Positions 50,701 through 60,400 of a stretch of 64,000 nt of DNA are shown here, piece by piece. Each line of letters opens with the position of its first letter. Positions within the stretch are counted from its first letter, which is position 1. The DNA is from Megachile rotundata (taxonomy: Eukaryota; Arthropoda; Insecta; Hymenoptera; Megachilidae). The stretch lies in assembly GCF_050947335.1 (NCBI RefSeq), contig NC_134993.1, positions 17,112,001 to 17,176,000 on the forward strand, given 5' to 3'. Under the pieces are notes generated by a model. That model made no database searches and was not told the DNA's origin. It saw only the letters and a list, made by a program, of their open reading frames with translations. Position numbers and translations under genes: made by a program.

Positions 50701-52837
50701 TCACGCCGAGGACGCGTCCAGCTTGGCTCGAGACGTACGTTCGAGAGAAAACATTCGAGAGAATTTATCGATGCAGCTTAATTACGGTAACACGATTTTT
50801 AGGTCGTCGATATTCTGGAGAAATGGCAATCGTCGTCGACGACGACGAGCGTCGGCGGAGCGGAAACGATCGCCGCCGTAGAAGAGCTGACTGGAATGTT
50901 GACGAGCTACGACATGGAAGCTCTCCTTCTCTCCCACGACTCCATCGTCTCGTGCGTGGACGGATTGCAGAGAAAGCAGAGTCCTTCCTCCTCGTCGCCC
51001 AGCGGTCCTCCCAGTCCGAATTCCAACTGGAGAGGCTCGCGAGGCGTCGACAACATCAAGATCATCCGAATCGAGAAAACTAACGAACCTTTGGGTGCTA
51101 CGGTCAGAAACGAGGGAGATGCTGTTATCATAGGTACTCTCGTCCCTCTGCTACCTTCCTGACAGTATCGTTTTCCAATCAGTATCTCTCCTACGAGCAT
51201 TCTATTCGTCTCTCATCGAGTATAAACGTAATTATGTAACTGTCGTTAAAGGCCGCGTGGTTCGTGGAGGTGCAGCGGACAAGTCTGGACTACTGCACGA
51301 AGGGGACGAGGTTCTCGAAGTGAACGGTGTGGAAATGCGCGGCAAAAGCGTGAACGAAGTATGCGACATTCTGGCTGGCATGCAAGGTAGTCTGACGTTC
51401 CTCGTGCTTCCGGCTCCCACCAGTCACAGAAACAATTTGTCGAACAGAAGGGAGGACACCAATCAGGTAAATTTCTAATCGTACAGAATACGCGGACGAA
51501 AGATCGACATCGTCTTCTTTTTTTCAGATACAACATATACGAGCTCATTTCGATTACGATCCGGAGGAAGATCCTTATATCCCTTGTCGAGAGTTGGGTG
51601 TCAGCTTTCAAAAGGGCGACGTGTTGCACGTGATCTCTCAGGAGGACCCTAACTGGTGGCAGGCGTACAGAGAGGGAGAAGAGGATCAGACGCTGGCTGG
51701 CTTAATACCCAGCAAAGCTTTCCAGCATCAGTACGTTGATCAGTCGCGCGGTAAACAATTGATTTGTCTTTTAAGTGAAATTCTGTCTGTTTTGTCGCAG
51801 ACGAGAATCCATGAAACAAACCATCGCCGGTGACAAATCGACGGTACGCGGTTCGAAAAAGTCCAGTACGTTGCTGTGCGCCAGAAAGAATCCAAAGAAG
51901 AAAAAACGAAACAAATTCGGGGCAAACTACAACGACGACGGCTATCCGCATTACGCGACAACTGCCATCGATGGTACACGCCCATAGAATATAGAATAGC
52001 GAAATTACACGACGATCGATTTATTATTCGGACAATAATTAAAATAATTAAAATAATTAAAATAATTAAAATAATTAAAATAATTAATAATTATTATTAT
52101 GTTACCACAGATTACGACAGCGAGGAGGTGCTAACGTACGAGGAAGTAGCGCTTTACTATCCCAGGGCAAATCATAAGAGACCGATCGTGCTGATAGGGC
52201 CACCGAATATCGGACGACACGAATTGAGACAACGACTGATGCAGGACAGCGAACGTTTCGCGGCAGCCATTCCTCGTAAGTGATATCGTTCGTTCGTTTC
52301 GAGAACGTATGGTTTGAAAAATTCGCGTCTTTCTCCTTCCCGTTAGACACCAGTCGTCCCAGGAAGGATTCCGAAGTGGACGGCCAAGACTACCACTTCA
52401 TCTCCCGTTCTCAATTCGAGTCGGACATTCTGTGTCGAAAGTTCGTCGAGCACGGCGAATACGAGAAGGCGTATTACGGCACATCGGTGGAGGCTATCCG
52501 ATCCGTCGTCAACTCCGGCAAAATCTGTGTTCTTAATCTCCATCCGCAGAGCCTGAAGATCCTGCGTAACTCGGACTTGAAGCCTTACGTAGTGTTCGTC
52601 GCGCCACCGAGCTTGGAGAAACTTCGACAAAAGAGGATCAAGAACAACGAAAGTTACAAGGAGGAAGAATTGAAGGACATAATAGAGAAAGCGCGAGAAA
52701 TGGAGGACAAGTACGGTCACCTGTTCGACATGATCATCATAAACACCGACACGGACCGAGCTTACAATCAGTTGTTAACGGAGATCAATTCGTTGGAGAG
52801 GGAACCCCAGTGGGTCCCCGCGTCTTGGATACAATAA
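23343..52837 (+). CDS. sdt: Stardust / PALS1 (MPP5) MAGUK scaffold
   Basis: Apical polarity scaffold that binds the Crumbs tail through PDZ-SH3-GUK, Patj and Lin-7 through L27 domains, and Par-6 through its N-terminal ECR1. Longest chain: 23343-23406, 23818-23930, 24061-24118, 28125-28185, 28271-28352, 29391-29476, 30314-30455, 30911-31101, 44655-47193, 47717-47893, 49986-50205, 50499-50734, 50803-51133, 51252-51466, 51528-51730, 51801-51973, 52111-52275, 52347-52837; 1848 residues. All junctions keep phase. ECR1-like YREVAVDCPPDFVPVTK lies near residue 750. An ECR2-like EQLRKRKDEEERQE block ends in QENPAY near 1200. L27 pair about 1245-1400; PDZ about 1410-1490 (PLGATVRNEGDAVIIGRVV); SH3 about 1506-1575; guanylate-kinase domain about 1640-1848, ending EPQWVPASWIQ. 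At least three other first exons (listed separately) splice into the same chain. The donor at 30456 (GTCTGT) is weak. Vertebrate PALS1 is only about 675 residues. Confidence 0.93.
24119..27673. other. first large intron of stardust
   Basis: CpG-rich intron. Frames of up to 187 codons are open at 24392-24955 without coding features. A donor-like AAG|GTGATT follows near 25009 and may end an untranslated exon. A TATAAGAGG word at about 26475 lies 1.2 kb before the alternative first exon at 27674 and could be its promoter. Nothing else recognised. Confidence 0.35.
27674..27899 (+). CDS. sdt: stardust alternative first exon (MSRFF type)
   Basis: Encodes 75 residues plus one base: a basic, Cys-containing start (MSRFFRRMLLCGCL, a plausible palmitoylation or membrane-binding motif), then an acidic stretch ending FIDDEEPDDEDLAN. 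Donor GTATAG at 27900 is phase 1, the same as the PDZ-like exons, so both can join the acceptor before 28125 and give an identical downstream protein. The resulting isoform is 1845 residues. An in-frame TGA upstream supports the ATG as a true start. Confidence 0.75.
28125..31101 (+). CDS. sdt: stardust shared N-terminal exons
   Basis: Five exons (28125-28185, 28271-28352, 29391-29476, 30314-30455, 30911-31101). The first two make one continuous basic helix-forming block (ELDGFNAGRVREAWVIAVER then RAKERLQRLASHW). The next three encode low-complexity Ser/Gly/Lys/Glu-rich, probably disordered sequence. All junction phases agree, and the last donor (GGTGAGT, phase 2) matches the acceptor at 44654. 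I do not recognise a named domain in the helical block. Confidence 0.75.
30071..30138. repeat. 10-bp tandem repeat (ATACGAATCT)
   Basis: Six to seven copies in the stardust intron between 29477 and 30313. Confidence 0.9.
31102..37802. other. large intron of stardust
   Basis: About 6.7 kb of CpG-rich intronic DNA. It holds a (GAAAC)8 tract at 33871-33910. No exon with matching phase and strong splice sites was found. Some open frames exist on both strands but look random. Confidence 0.4.
33871..33910. repeat. (GAAAC)8 microsatellite
   Basis: Eight perfect pentanucleotide units in a stardust intron. Confidence 0.95.
37803..37903 (+). CDS. sdt: stardust alternative first exon (MIDVD type)
   Basis: ATG after CAAA, then 33 residues plus two bases: MIDVDWASWFSRDSCRACWH continuing to a Cys-rich end (NVVCCR). 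Donor CAG|GTAAAA at 37904 is phase 2, which matches the acceptor before 44655, skipping all upstream N-terminal exons. Six cysteines in 34 residues suggest lipidation or metal binding; this is an inference. Confidence 0.65.
39627..39662. repeat. (GA)n microsatellite
   Basis: About 17 units, 1 kb upstream of the candidate MRILR first exon of stardust. Confidence 0.95.
40214..40275. repeat. (TTC)n / (TCC)n tract
   Basis: Pyrimidine triplet tract, TTC units followed by TCC/CTC units, upstream of the mini first exons. Confidence 0.95.
40460..40476 (+). CDS. sdt: candidate stardust mini first exon (MIHGL)
   Basis: ATG followed by 14 bases and a strong donor GTAAGG at 40477, phase 2, compatible with the acceptor before 44655. 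It would add only MIHGLM before SRRRSGV. Very short, so the call rests on ATG, donor strength and phase alone. It is an alternative to the exon at 40642. Confidence 0.35.
40642..40667 (+). CDS. sdt: candidate stardust first exon (MRILR)
   Basis: ATG in a good context (CGCCATGAG) and eight codons plus two bases (MRILRTLH, then W at the junction), with donor GTAGGT at 40668. Phase 2 fits the acceptor before 44655, giving an isoform that begins MRILRTLHWSRRRSG. The GA and TTC tracts upstream suit a promoter. Confidence 0.5.
40668..44654. other. stardust intron
   Basis: About 4 kb of intronic DNA. It contains a tandem of about 13 bases repeated three times (GGGGAATACGGTG type) near 43728-43763 and a run of T near 43460. 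The acceptor GCGTTGGCAG ends at 44654. The word TTAACCCTTTCGACGC near 44312 resembles ones at 54318 and 61548. No exon supported. Confidence 0.4.
44655..47193 (+). CDS. sdt: giant disordered exon of stardust
   Basis: A single 2.54-kb exon coding 846 residues. It holds a polyglutamine/His run (about 44692-44771), an acidic polyglutamate run (about 45250-45319), a polythreonine run (about 46303-46344) and the ECR1 Par-6-binding block (46104-46155, REVAVDCPPDFVPVTK). A strong internal donor (AAG|GTAAGC at 46490, phase 0) offers a shorter form ending after SSSKK. The frame remains open for 235 more codons to the CAG|GTAAAG donor at 47194, also phase 0. Both would join 47717. The part after 46490 is Arg/Ser-rich and may be isoform-specific or retained intron. 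Fly stardust also has a very large regulated exon with ECR motifs. Confidence 0.85.
47717..47893 (+). CDS. sdt: stardust proline-rich exon
   Basis: Fifty-nine codons, phase 0 on both sides, so it can be skipped without a frameshift. Contains a basic proline-rich stretch (KPAIPPRDQKRAPARPPKDN) that could bind SH3 domains, then a Gln/Asn-rich end (QQQLHSIRKYQ). Confidence 0.8.
47894..49985. other. stardust intron
   Basis: 2.1 kb intron, phase 0. A frame at 49387-49659 (RQSLSGSVGVDPTHYFPN) looks mildly protein-like, but I found no convincing splice acceptor in front of it. Otherwise nothing seen. Confidence 0.4.
49986..52837 (+). CDS. sdt: stardust core: ECR2, L27, PDZ, SH3, GUK exons
   Basis: Nine exons (listed under the full gene) coding the part shared with vertebrate PALS1. 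The first carries EQLRKRKDEEERQE and SGQENPAY, matching the ECR2 region of PALS1 (SRKLQALES; QENPAY for IDNPMF). L27N is in 50499-50734, L27C at the start of 50803-51133, and the PDZ spans 50803-51466. SH3 with EDPNWWQAYREGEEDQTLAG is in 51528-51730. A basic hook follows (NPKKKKRNKFG, 51801-51973). GUK (RPIVLIGPPNIGRHELRQRL to VPASWIQ) is in 52111-52837. As in other MAGUKs the GUK P-loop (GPPNIGRHEL) is degenerate, which suggests a protein-binding rather than an enzymatic domain. Confidence 0.96.
50290..50327. repeat. (GAATC)7 microsatellite
   Basis: Perfect pentanucleotide repeat in the stardust intron 50206-50498. Confidence 0.95.
52037..52085. repeat. 10-bp tandem repeat next to a splice acceptor
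   Basis: About five copies of AATTAAAATA inside the 137-base stardust intron 51974-52110, ending about 25 bases before the acceptor. Confidence 0.9.
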
Positions 52838-54933
52838 AACCTTTCGACGCGACAGCCTTTCGAACCGTCGAATCAGATTTTCGCTGGAACTCGCGACGAA
52901 GGCCAGTAGTATTCGCGACTCGAGAGAGGCGACTCGAAAGTCTGACTGGAAGAAATTGTCGAAAGGACAGGTTTTTCTACCGGTGCCTGCTGTGTTATAC
53001 ACGATATTACGTTTCGTAGAGTCGCCAGGCTGCCGTACTCCAAGTACCGGTGCTTCGGTGCAGTCTTCCGTGTCGTATTTGGTGCCATTGGATGCTCGAG
53101 GATCGTTCGTTCCTCGAGTTCGAGCTTCGCATAGCGTCGCGTGGAAACAGATACGCGAGATAAATAACCTCGTCTCTGGAGTCGAATAAATCCCAAAGAA
53201 AATCCTTTGGTTGTCGATGCACGACGCACGTCTCTCGAGGATTTCACTCTGCACAATTTGTGTTCGCGAGAGATACGGTATTGCCTTTCTAAACGGCTAC
53301 GTTTCTACCTTTCCTCGTAGAAGAAACGGCGTTTTCGCTCGTACAAAGGTAACATTCACGGTTAACTGTTCGCGGTCCAACTTATCGTAATATCGGTTTC
53401 CATCGTTCTCTCTTATTTGAAAAACTACGCTTCTGCTGAAATAAACTCGGCCATTTAAACGGGCAATATCGCAATCTCGAAGAAAATATGTCGCTACGGT
53501 TCCACGTAAGATACTAACGTTTCCCAAAGATGTGAATCTTGAAAAAGATCGCCCCCTCGTTCTTTCAGGAAATCGTCGCATTTTTCTAACGCGCGAAACC
53601 CGAAAGAATCCTGTTACGCGCTCGTGCGCGCGCGCGCTTACGGAAAGAACGCGTTCGCGGCCGCTTTTTTGTCGCGTAACATTCAGTAGTTTCGAAGAAG
53701 TCTTACGTAAAGGAACGTCACGCTGTACTTTAGCCCGGAAATCTCGCGAATCGTTCGCGATCAACGTCTCTTGGTACTTATAATTCGTGTGAACTAGTAA
53801 ACTCGAAGATGGCGGAACACTCGTAAACGTTTCATCGTTCGCCCTAGGCACTCTCTCGTGTTTGTTTAGAGATGAAGAAATCATACCTTCTGCCCCTCCC
53901 TACCCCCGTAGATCCTCGTTAAATGATCGATAGACTTAGGCTCGTGTGTGAACCAGCGTAAACAGATGTTTGAGAAACTTTGGATTAAAACGAAAAAAAA
54001 AAAAAAGAAAAAAAAACAAATAACAAAGACGACGAAGAAGAAGCGGAGGAAGAAGGAGAAAAAGGAAAAGAAGTTCTACGGTATTTATTACGTTGCTTTC
54101 TTCGATACATAAAAGTTTCTTTCGTTCTTTTTTTTTCTTTCTCGTCTGATGTCGCGGTTTGCGTCGGTCACGTATTATTCACGAACCATTTGCATCTTCT
54201 TTAGGCGACTAGCAATAACGAAGGATGTAAAAATCGTGGCCCCAGGGGAAGAAAGTAATAATCGTACGATGATCGATCGGTTTCGGTTGCGCGAGCAAAT
54301 AATTTGCCAGGGTAGTTTAACCCTTTCGCTGCGGACCACGTACACGGGGTGTCAGACTGAAAATTCATTTCGATCGAAGAAACGAAGAAAAGGTCCTGTA
54401 TCGTTTTGTAATTAAAGGTTCTCGTTGACGAGATACACGGGATGAGAAATTTGCTGCTGCTTAATTTTACCGGGGTAACATGTTCAGCGCGTAGCCCGTT
54501 AAACGACTAATGTCGCGGCGAAAGGGTCCGTTTCGGTGCCAGAAGAATAGGAGAAAGAAAAGCGAGAAAACGATATCGTTTTTACAGTCTGTCCGTTTGA
54601 CTTCAGGTAGGAAATCGCGCACGATGTATTGTCGGAAGTATTGTGCCAAGTAACGGATCGCGCGTTCAACGGACACGTAAAACCTGCGATGTGCCAAACT
54701 ATCGTCTGGATATTCCCAGACGGTTCCCGTCCAGGGAAAAGTTGAAGTTTCCGAAAGAACCAGCGAAATAGAGAAAGGATGAGAGAGAGAAAGAGAGCGA
54801 AACAGAATGGGAAACACGCTCAACGGCACCTTCGTATCTGTCATTATATTGATTCTGTAAATATTTGTGCACTTGTATAGAAAAAAGAGATGATGAATAA
54901 GAAGTTTATCGTTATTATTATTATTAACTATTA

Positions 54934-54970
<37 letters not shown>

Positions 54971-55287
54971 ATTACCATTACTAATAAATTATCATTGACG
55001 TGTTCATCATTATCCTGAAACGCGCGACGAAGCAGACAAAGGTAGGTTAAAATGCTTTATTATTTAAATTGAAATGACAGCAACGCCTAATAAAGTATGC
55101 TCTATAAGTTAAGTAAACCAAATAAATTAACGCTATATTTTATTTACGATTCGTAGCGTACTTGCTGTTTAATACTATTCGCGTCTACGTTATCTTCTAT
55201 AACTTTAAAACAGACTATCTATAGATAAAGTAAATTTTCAATTAATTCCATCTTATCGTGATAAGAAAAGGAAGAAAAAATTCTTCC
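52838..55287 (+). other. stardust 3' UTR and downstream spacer
   Basis: Likely 3' UTR with AATAAA candidates at 53185-53190 and 54983-54988. If the second is used, the UTR is about 2.1 kb. It contains an A-rich/GA-rich patch at about 53994-54072 and an (ATT)n run at about 54908-54966. A long minus-strand frame (53884-53297) has no protein-like character. Confidence 0.5.
54908..54980. repeat. (ATT)n tract
   Basis: Interrupted ATT/ATC trinucleotide run in the likely stardust 3' UTR, just before AATAAA at 54983. Confidence 0.9.
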
Positions 55288-55383
55288 GGCACTCCTGATG
55301 ATATTATTGGCTTCCAAGATGAAAATATCAATATTCGATAGATTAGTCTGAAAACGGTAGGTATACGGCAGAAAGTACTACTA

Positions 55384-55397
55384 GCGCCATCTAGCGG
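55384..55397 (-). promoter_or_regulatory. CTCF-like site in left arm
   Basis: GCGCCATCTAGCGG, reverse complement of CCGCTAGATGGCGC. The core AGATGGCGC fits the known insect CTCF binding consensus. Binding is inferred. Confidence 0.5.
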
Positions 55398-57292
55398 TAG
55401 GAACCAGGAACTATTTTTCAAGTAACAGGAGCGCAGAAAGGTAAAGGAGGTATGCGGAATAAGAGGTGAATCCCGCGCAAACCAGCGCGCATGCGCAGTA
55501 GCGTCGCGTCACTCCGTATACACATCAATATGCATATACAACAAATGTTAATTACTCACTTTCTGAGCATAATTTATGAACTTTTATGACTAAAGAATGA
55601 TCTGCGATTCATTAGCTACGTTCCCATATTATATTTATTCAGATGTTTTACGGAATTAATTAGTTATTAATATTACAGTACTACGCGCCGCGTCATTCGG
55701 CACACACAAACTCATGTAGAATAATTACTTAATTATACATTTTCTAAATATAATTTATGCACTTTTATGATTAAAGAATGATCAGTGGATTACCAGCTAC
55801 TTTCTCATATCTCATTTGTTCAGATTTGTACTGACAGTAATTAGTTATTAATGAACATTCCATTACAAGTCGGCATGTCATTGAGTACACATGAGCTCAT
55901 TAAAAATAATTAATTACATGTTTCCCATACATAATTTATCGATTTTCATGATTATATAATAATCTGTGATCTCGTAGCTATTTTTTCATATCATATTTGT
56001 CCACCATTTTATTGGAAATAATTAGTTATTAATATTTCGTTGCAAGTGGCGTAGCCGTATGGTATTCTATTGTACGTATACATATAGAATAAAGAGGTTA
56101 ACACAGGAAAATTTCGGTCGGTGGGGTCTAGCGCTGGGGTACCAGGATCTACTTTTAGTATCAGGATCGCAGAAAAGTAAAGGAGGTATGCGAAGTAAGA
56201 GGTATCCCGCTCAAACCAGCGCGCATGCGCAGTAACAGGTGCGCCGCGCAGCGGTGCGCATGCGCAGTAGCGTCGCGTCACTCGATATATACGATAATAT
56301 ACACATAGGAAAAATGTTAATTACTCATTTTCTAGAATCAATTTATGAACTTTTATGATTAAAGAATGATCTATGATTCATTAGCTACTTTCTCATATCA
56401 TATTTGTTCAAGTTTCTTGCGGAATTAATTAGTTATTAATGATTTTTGTACCGTAAGTCGGCCTGCCATGCGGTATAAAGAAGCTAATTAATACTATTAA
56501 TTACGCTTTTTCCAAGCATAATTTATGCACTTTTATGATCGAAGAATGATCTATGGTTCATTAATTACTTTCTCATATCGTATTTGTTGAGAATATTATG
56601 GCGAATAATTAGTTATCAATGAAATTTCCACCGTAAGTAGCCGCGTCGTATGAGCTAATATAGAATAATTAATTACACGCTTTCTGAGTGCACTTTATGC
56701 ACTTTTTTGAAAAGAATAATGGTCAGTGATTTCTTAGCTATTTTGCTATATCATAAAAGTGCATAAAATGTACTCAGAAAGCGTGTAATTAATTATTCCA
56801 AATTAGCTCATACGACTCGACGACTTGCGGTGGAAATTTTATTAATAACTAGTTATTCGGAATAATAATCTGAACAAATACGATATGAGAAAGTAATTAA
56901 TGAACCATAGATCATTCTTCGATCATAAAAGTGCATAAATTATGCTTGGAAAAAGCGTAATTAATGATTTTAATTAGCTTCTGTATGCCGCATGACACTC
57001 CGACCTTCGATACAAAAATCATTAATAACTAATTAATTCCGCAAGAAACCTGTACAAGTATGATATGAGAAAGTAGCTACGGAATCACTGAACACTCTTC
57101 AATCATAAAAGTTGATAAATTGTGCTCAGAAAGTGAGTAATTAACTTTTTTTGTATATGCATATTTATGTGTATACGGAGTGACGCGACGCTACTGCGCA
57201 TGCGCGCTGGTTTGCGCGGGATACCTCTTATTCCGCATACCTCCTTTACCTTTCTGCGCTCCTGTTACTTGAAAAATAGTTCCTGGTTCCTA

Positions 57293-57306
57293 CCGCTAGA
57301 TGGCGC
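57293..57306 (+). promoter_or_regulatory. CTCF-like site in right arm
   Basis: CCGCTAGATGGCGC, the inverted mate of the site at 55384-55397; the same word occurs at 487-500. Confidence 0.5.
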
Positions 57307-57402
57307 TAGTAGTACTTTCTGCCGTATACCTACCGTTTTCGGACTAATCTATCGAATATTGATTTTTTCATCTCGAAAGCCAATAATATGCTCAGGAATG
57401 CC

Positions 57403-60400
57403 ACGTTAGTTAATTTCAAGTAGAATATTCTATCGAGATCGTGGAATATTCTGCTTGCCTCAGAAATTCGCAAAAACTACTAGTGTTCTTTTCACTTATT
57501 TTTTTCGTGATGTCGTGATGGCGTTCATTGTTAGATGGCGGTAGCAGTACGATTTTGTTTCGCTGCGCGCTAAATACGACATTTGCATATACGAATATTT
57601 AAATTGCACGGCGTTTACAGACTCCTAAAACACTTAAAAAATAGAAATCCACGTGATTGGATAATAGGATGAAATAATAACTCTTATAATCGTTCGTTGT
57701 TTATTCTTCCATCGACATTCGCTTATTACTTGGTCAGTTTGGAACTTTCAATTCTTTCTAACGATATCGAATGTTCATCGTTGATCCGAATTCGTTATAA
57801 ACTGTTGGGACATTATGCGATGGCGACAATAGTCGATTAAGATCTACGCGATTACCGGTAATTGTAGTAATAAAGTTAAAATTCCAATGAGAATGTCCAA
57901 TGAGAATAACGATTGGAACGGTTCGCGCGGCAATATTAGCGTACTCCGGAGATTCTTTCGTAATTGGTGATATAAGAATTTAATCGGATCCGTGGTTAAA
58001 ACGGCCGAAATAATGATCGATTTCTCGTCGCGTTCTAAGAAAGGATCGATCGGATCGACGCGTCGCGGTGGTCGCGAAAGGTTTATCCGTCGAAGAAGGG
58101 TAGTACTGTTCGAAAGAAGGGGTCAGGAGGTTGGTTGGGGCGTCGGTGGCGTCGGTGGGCGTCGTGGTACGCGCATGTTTCTCTCGCGAAACGGATCGAT
58201 GCTGGAAATAGCTCGACCCGCAGGAGAGAGAGCGAGTACGAGGTGAGTCGGCTTCGCTTTCGGCCAGGGCCTTCGTGGCTCTCCACGCCCGCTGTCGCTG
58301 CCTCTTTCCTCTTCTTCTTTATTCGAGACGAAGGGAAAAAGCACCCCCCGGTAACCAACTTCGACTCCACTCGTTAATTCGTCGGTCGACTCGTTCTCTG
58401 TTTCGCGTTCCGCGAGCTTCCTCCATCGACCTTGTTCTTCCTATCCGCGCGATACCAATCTCTTCTACTTCGCGACTCGTTACTCGTCCGGTGGTGGTTC
58501 CATTCTCTGAAAAATAAGTGCGTGTACGTTAACTCTGGACAATCGAAGGACCAACAGGCGGGCAAATAGAACAGAGAGACGGGGTCTGTCGTTCGCGGGA
58601 TGAATCGAGAAAAATGTGCGTCGTACCGATGTGGCTGACTAAGCTGGGATCGTAAGTACTCTGATCGCGAAAGATTTAGGCGAATCCAGGCTTTTCAACG
58701 TTTAGCTGAAACTTATAGATTTTCGGCTGTCGTACGCGACATCTACGCTTCTACCGTCGATTGATCCGTTCTAGAAAATAGACGACACACGCTAAAATGT
58801 CCTACACCTTCAGCTTCGTTCTTAACACGGATTCTTGCAGCTTCTCTTTCGCTTTCGTTTCGTCGAACGATTTCCACCGCCAACTGTTCGAATGTCCAGC
58901 TAGCTTTCCTTCTAGGGTTTCGTTCGAGCGACGCTTTTAGAGTTTCCTCGAGAACATTCGCGTTATCGTCGACGAACAGTTTTTCCTCCATTTCATTCTC
59001 CGATATAGGCTATTTAAAACTCGACGTTTTTTCGATCGATCCGATTCTAATCGACTTCGAAACGTCGCCGATCGCCACCGGTGACCTCGTGGCCGAGTCG
59101 AGACCTCCTGCAAACCTATTATTATTTATTTGTCTAAAACGGAACTCTCTATTCCGTCGAATAGAGTCGTTGGTTCGACGAACTAACAAAAATTACGTAA
59201 TTTACGGGAAAATAACAGATCCGTGTAAGTTCGTGAACGTAGCTGAAACAGCGACGATCATTGCTAAGACGATAACTCATTGAAAACGAGGCTTGATCGA
59301 TACGCTTTGCCCTTCGTTACTTATTCGTTTTCTCTTCCACGAGTTCGCTGAAAGAAACGCACAATTCCCCGATTTCGCGATGGAACTTTTACGTATAGAA
59401 GATAAACACTTCAGATATGAAATCTAAGAAATAAGGGAGATTGTCGAGGAACATGCAACGTTCGTGCTGATTTCACGCGTGCGCCTTTGTTGGACAAGCG
59501 TCAGAGGATATTCGAGGTACATTCTTCGTTGAAAAGTTTCTCAATTACGTCATAAATTCTGCGGTGCTAGTAGAGAATTTTCAGTTTTCCGTTAAATCAA
59601 ATTCATTCGTCGAAGAAATTCGTTTTCGAATTATACGCTTCCCACTAACCTTAATAGAAGAAATTCTATTCGTACAATTCCGAATCGTTTCGCAGGATTT
59701 TCTAACCATAATTTCCTCGCGTACGCAACGTTCCGTCGCGTGACAAATTTTTGTAGCAGAGTTTTCTGAAACACGCTCCGAATTCGGTATGGGGTTTCGA
59801 TCTTCTAAATATAAATCGGCATGCGCGGCATTTCTTCCTCTTTCTTTGAGTTTCGTGACCTCGTTCCGGTAGAACCTGTGCTAGAATTTTTCCAATTATA
59901 ACGTGTGCCATCGTAGTACCTCTTCTCCTCTTCCAAGTCTCGCCTGTCCTGTAAATAATTCGTCCGTTTCAGTCGGAGTCTAGCAAATGGCTAGGATCGA
60001 ATAAGATACCGGTTAACGAAGGCAATAGTAATTAGTACCGATAACAAGTGCCGGCATCGATTCTGTGTGTCGTGACACGAACCATCGTGATCGATAATCC
60101 CTATTCACCCGGTGACGCTGGGACCAAATTTAATTATCTGGATCTCGTAGATAAGAATAGACCTTATCATGCTGAGCTATCGACATCTTCTGTGCGAACA
60201 TCTTCGTTGGATTTTTCTCTCGTAAGATGGTGGTTATTAAATCGTCCGGTTCTATTTTCGACTCCGCTAGTTCGTTTTCGAGAAATCTGTAAAATTACGT
60301 TTATAAAGAATCGGTATACGAGTAATGTTTAATTCGATTCTTGAGGTGGAGCCACGGTAGGATCAGATGATATGACCCTGTTCGAATTAAACACGAACAT

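Larger units (their letters stand above)
55288..57402. mobile_element. 2.1-kb nested fold-back (inverted-repeat) element
   Basis: The ends are inverted repeats of each other: left from 55288 (GGCACTCCTGATGATATTATTGG) and right up to 57402. The arms run inward about 250 bases with few differences. Inside, a roughly 180-base unit containing CACTTTTATGATTAAAGAATGATC is repeated about six times forward (near 55576, 55751, 55935, 56346, 56529, 56699), then about three times reversed (near 56750, 56915, 57090). A second copy of the terminal arm (about 56126-56290) is nested in the left half. No transposase frame is present, so it is a non-autonomous fold-back/MITE-like element or a segmental palindrome. 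No clear target-site duplication seen. Confidence 0.85.

Noticed and set aside
53297..53884. 195-codon minus-strand frame in the stardust 3' region
   Set aside because: No recognisable motif, and composition like the neighbouring non-coding CpG-rich DNA.
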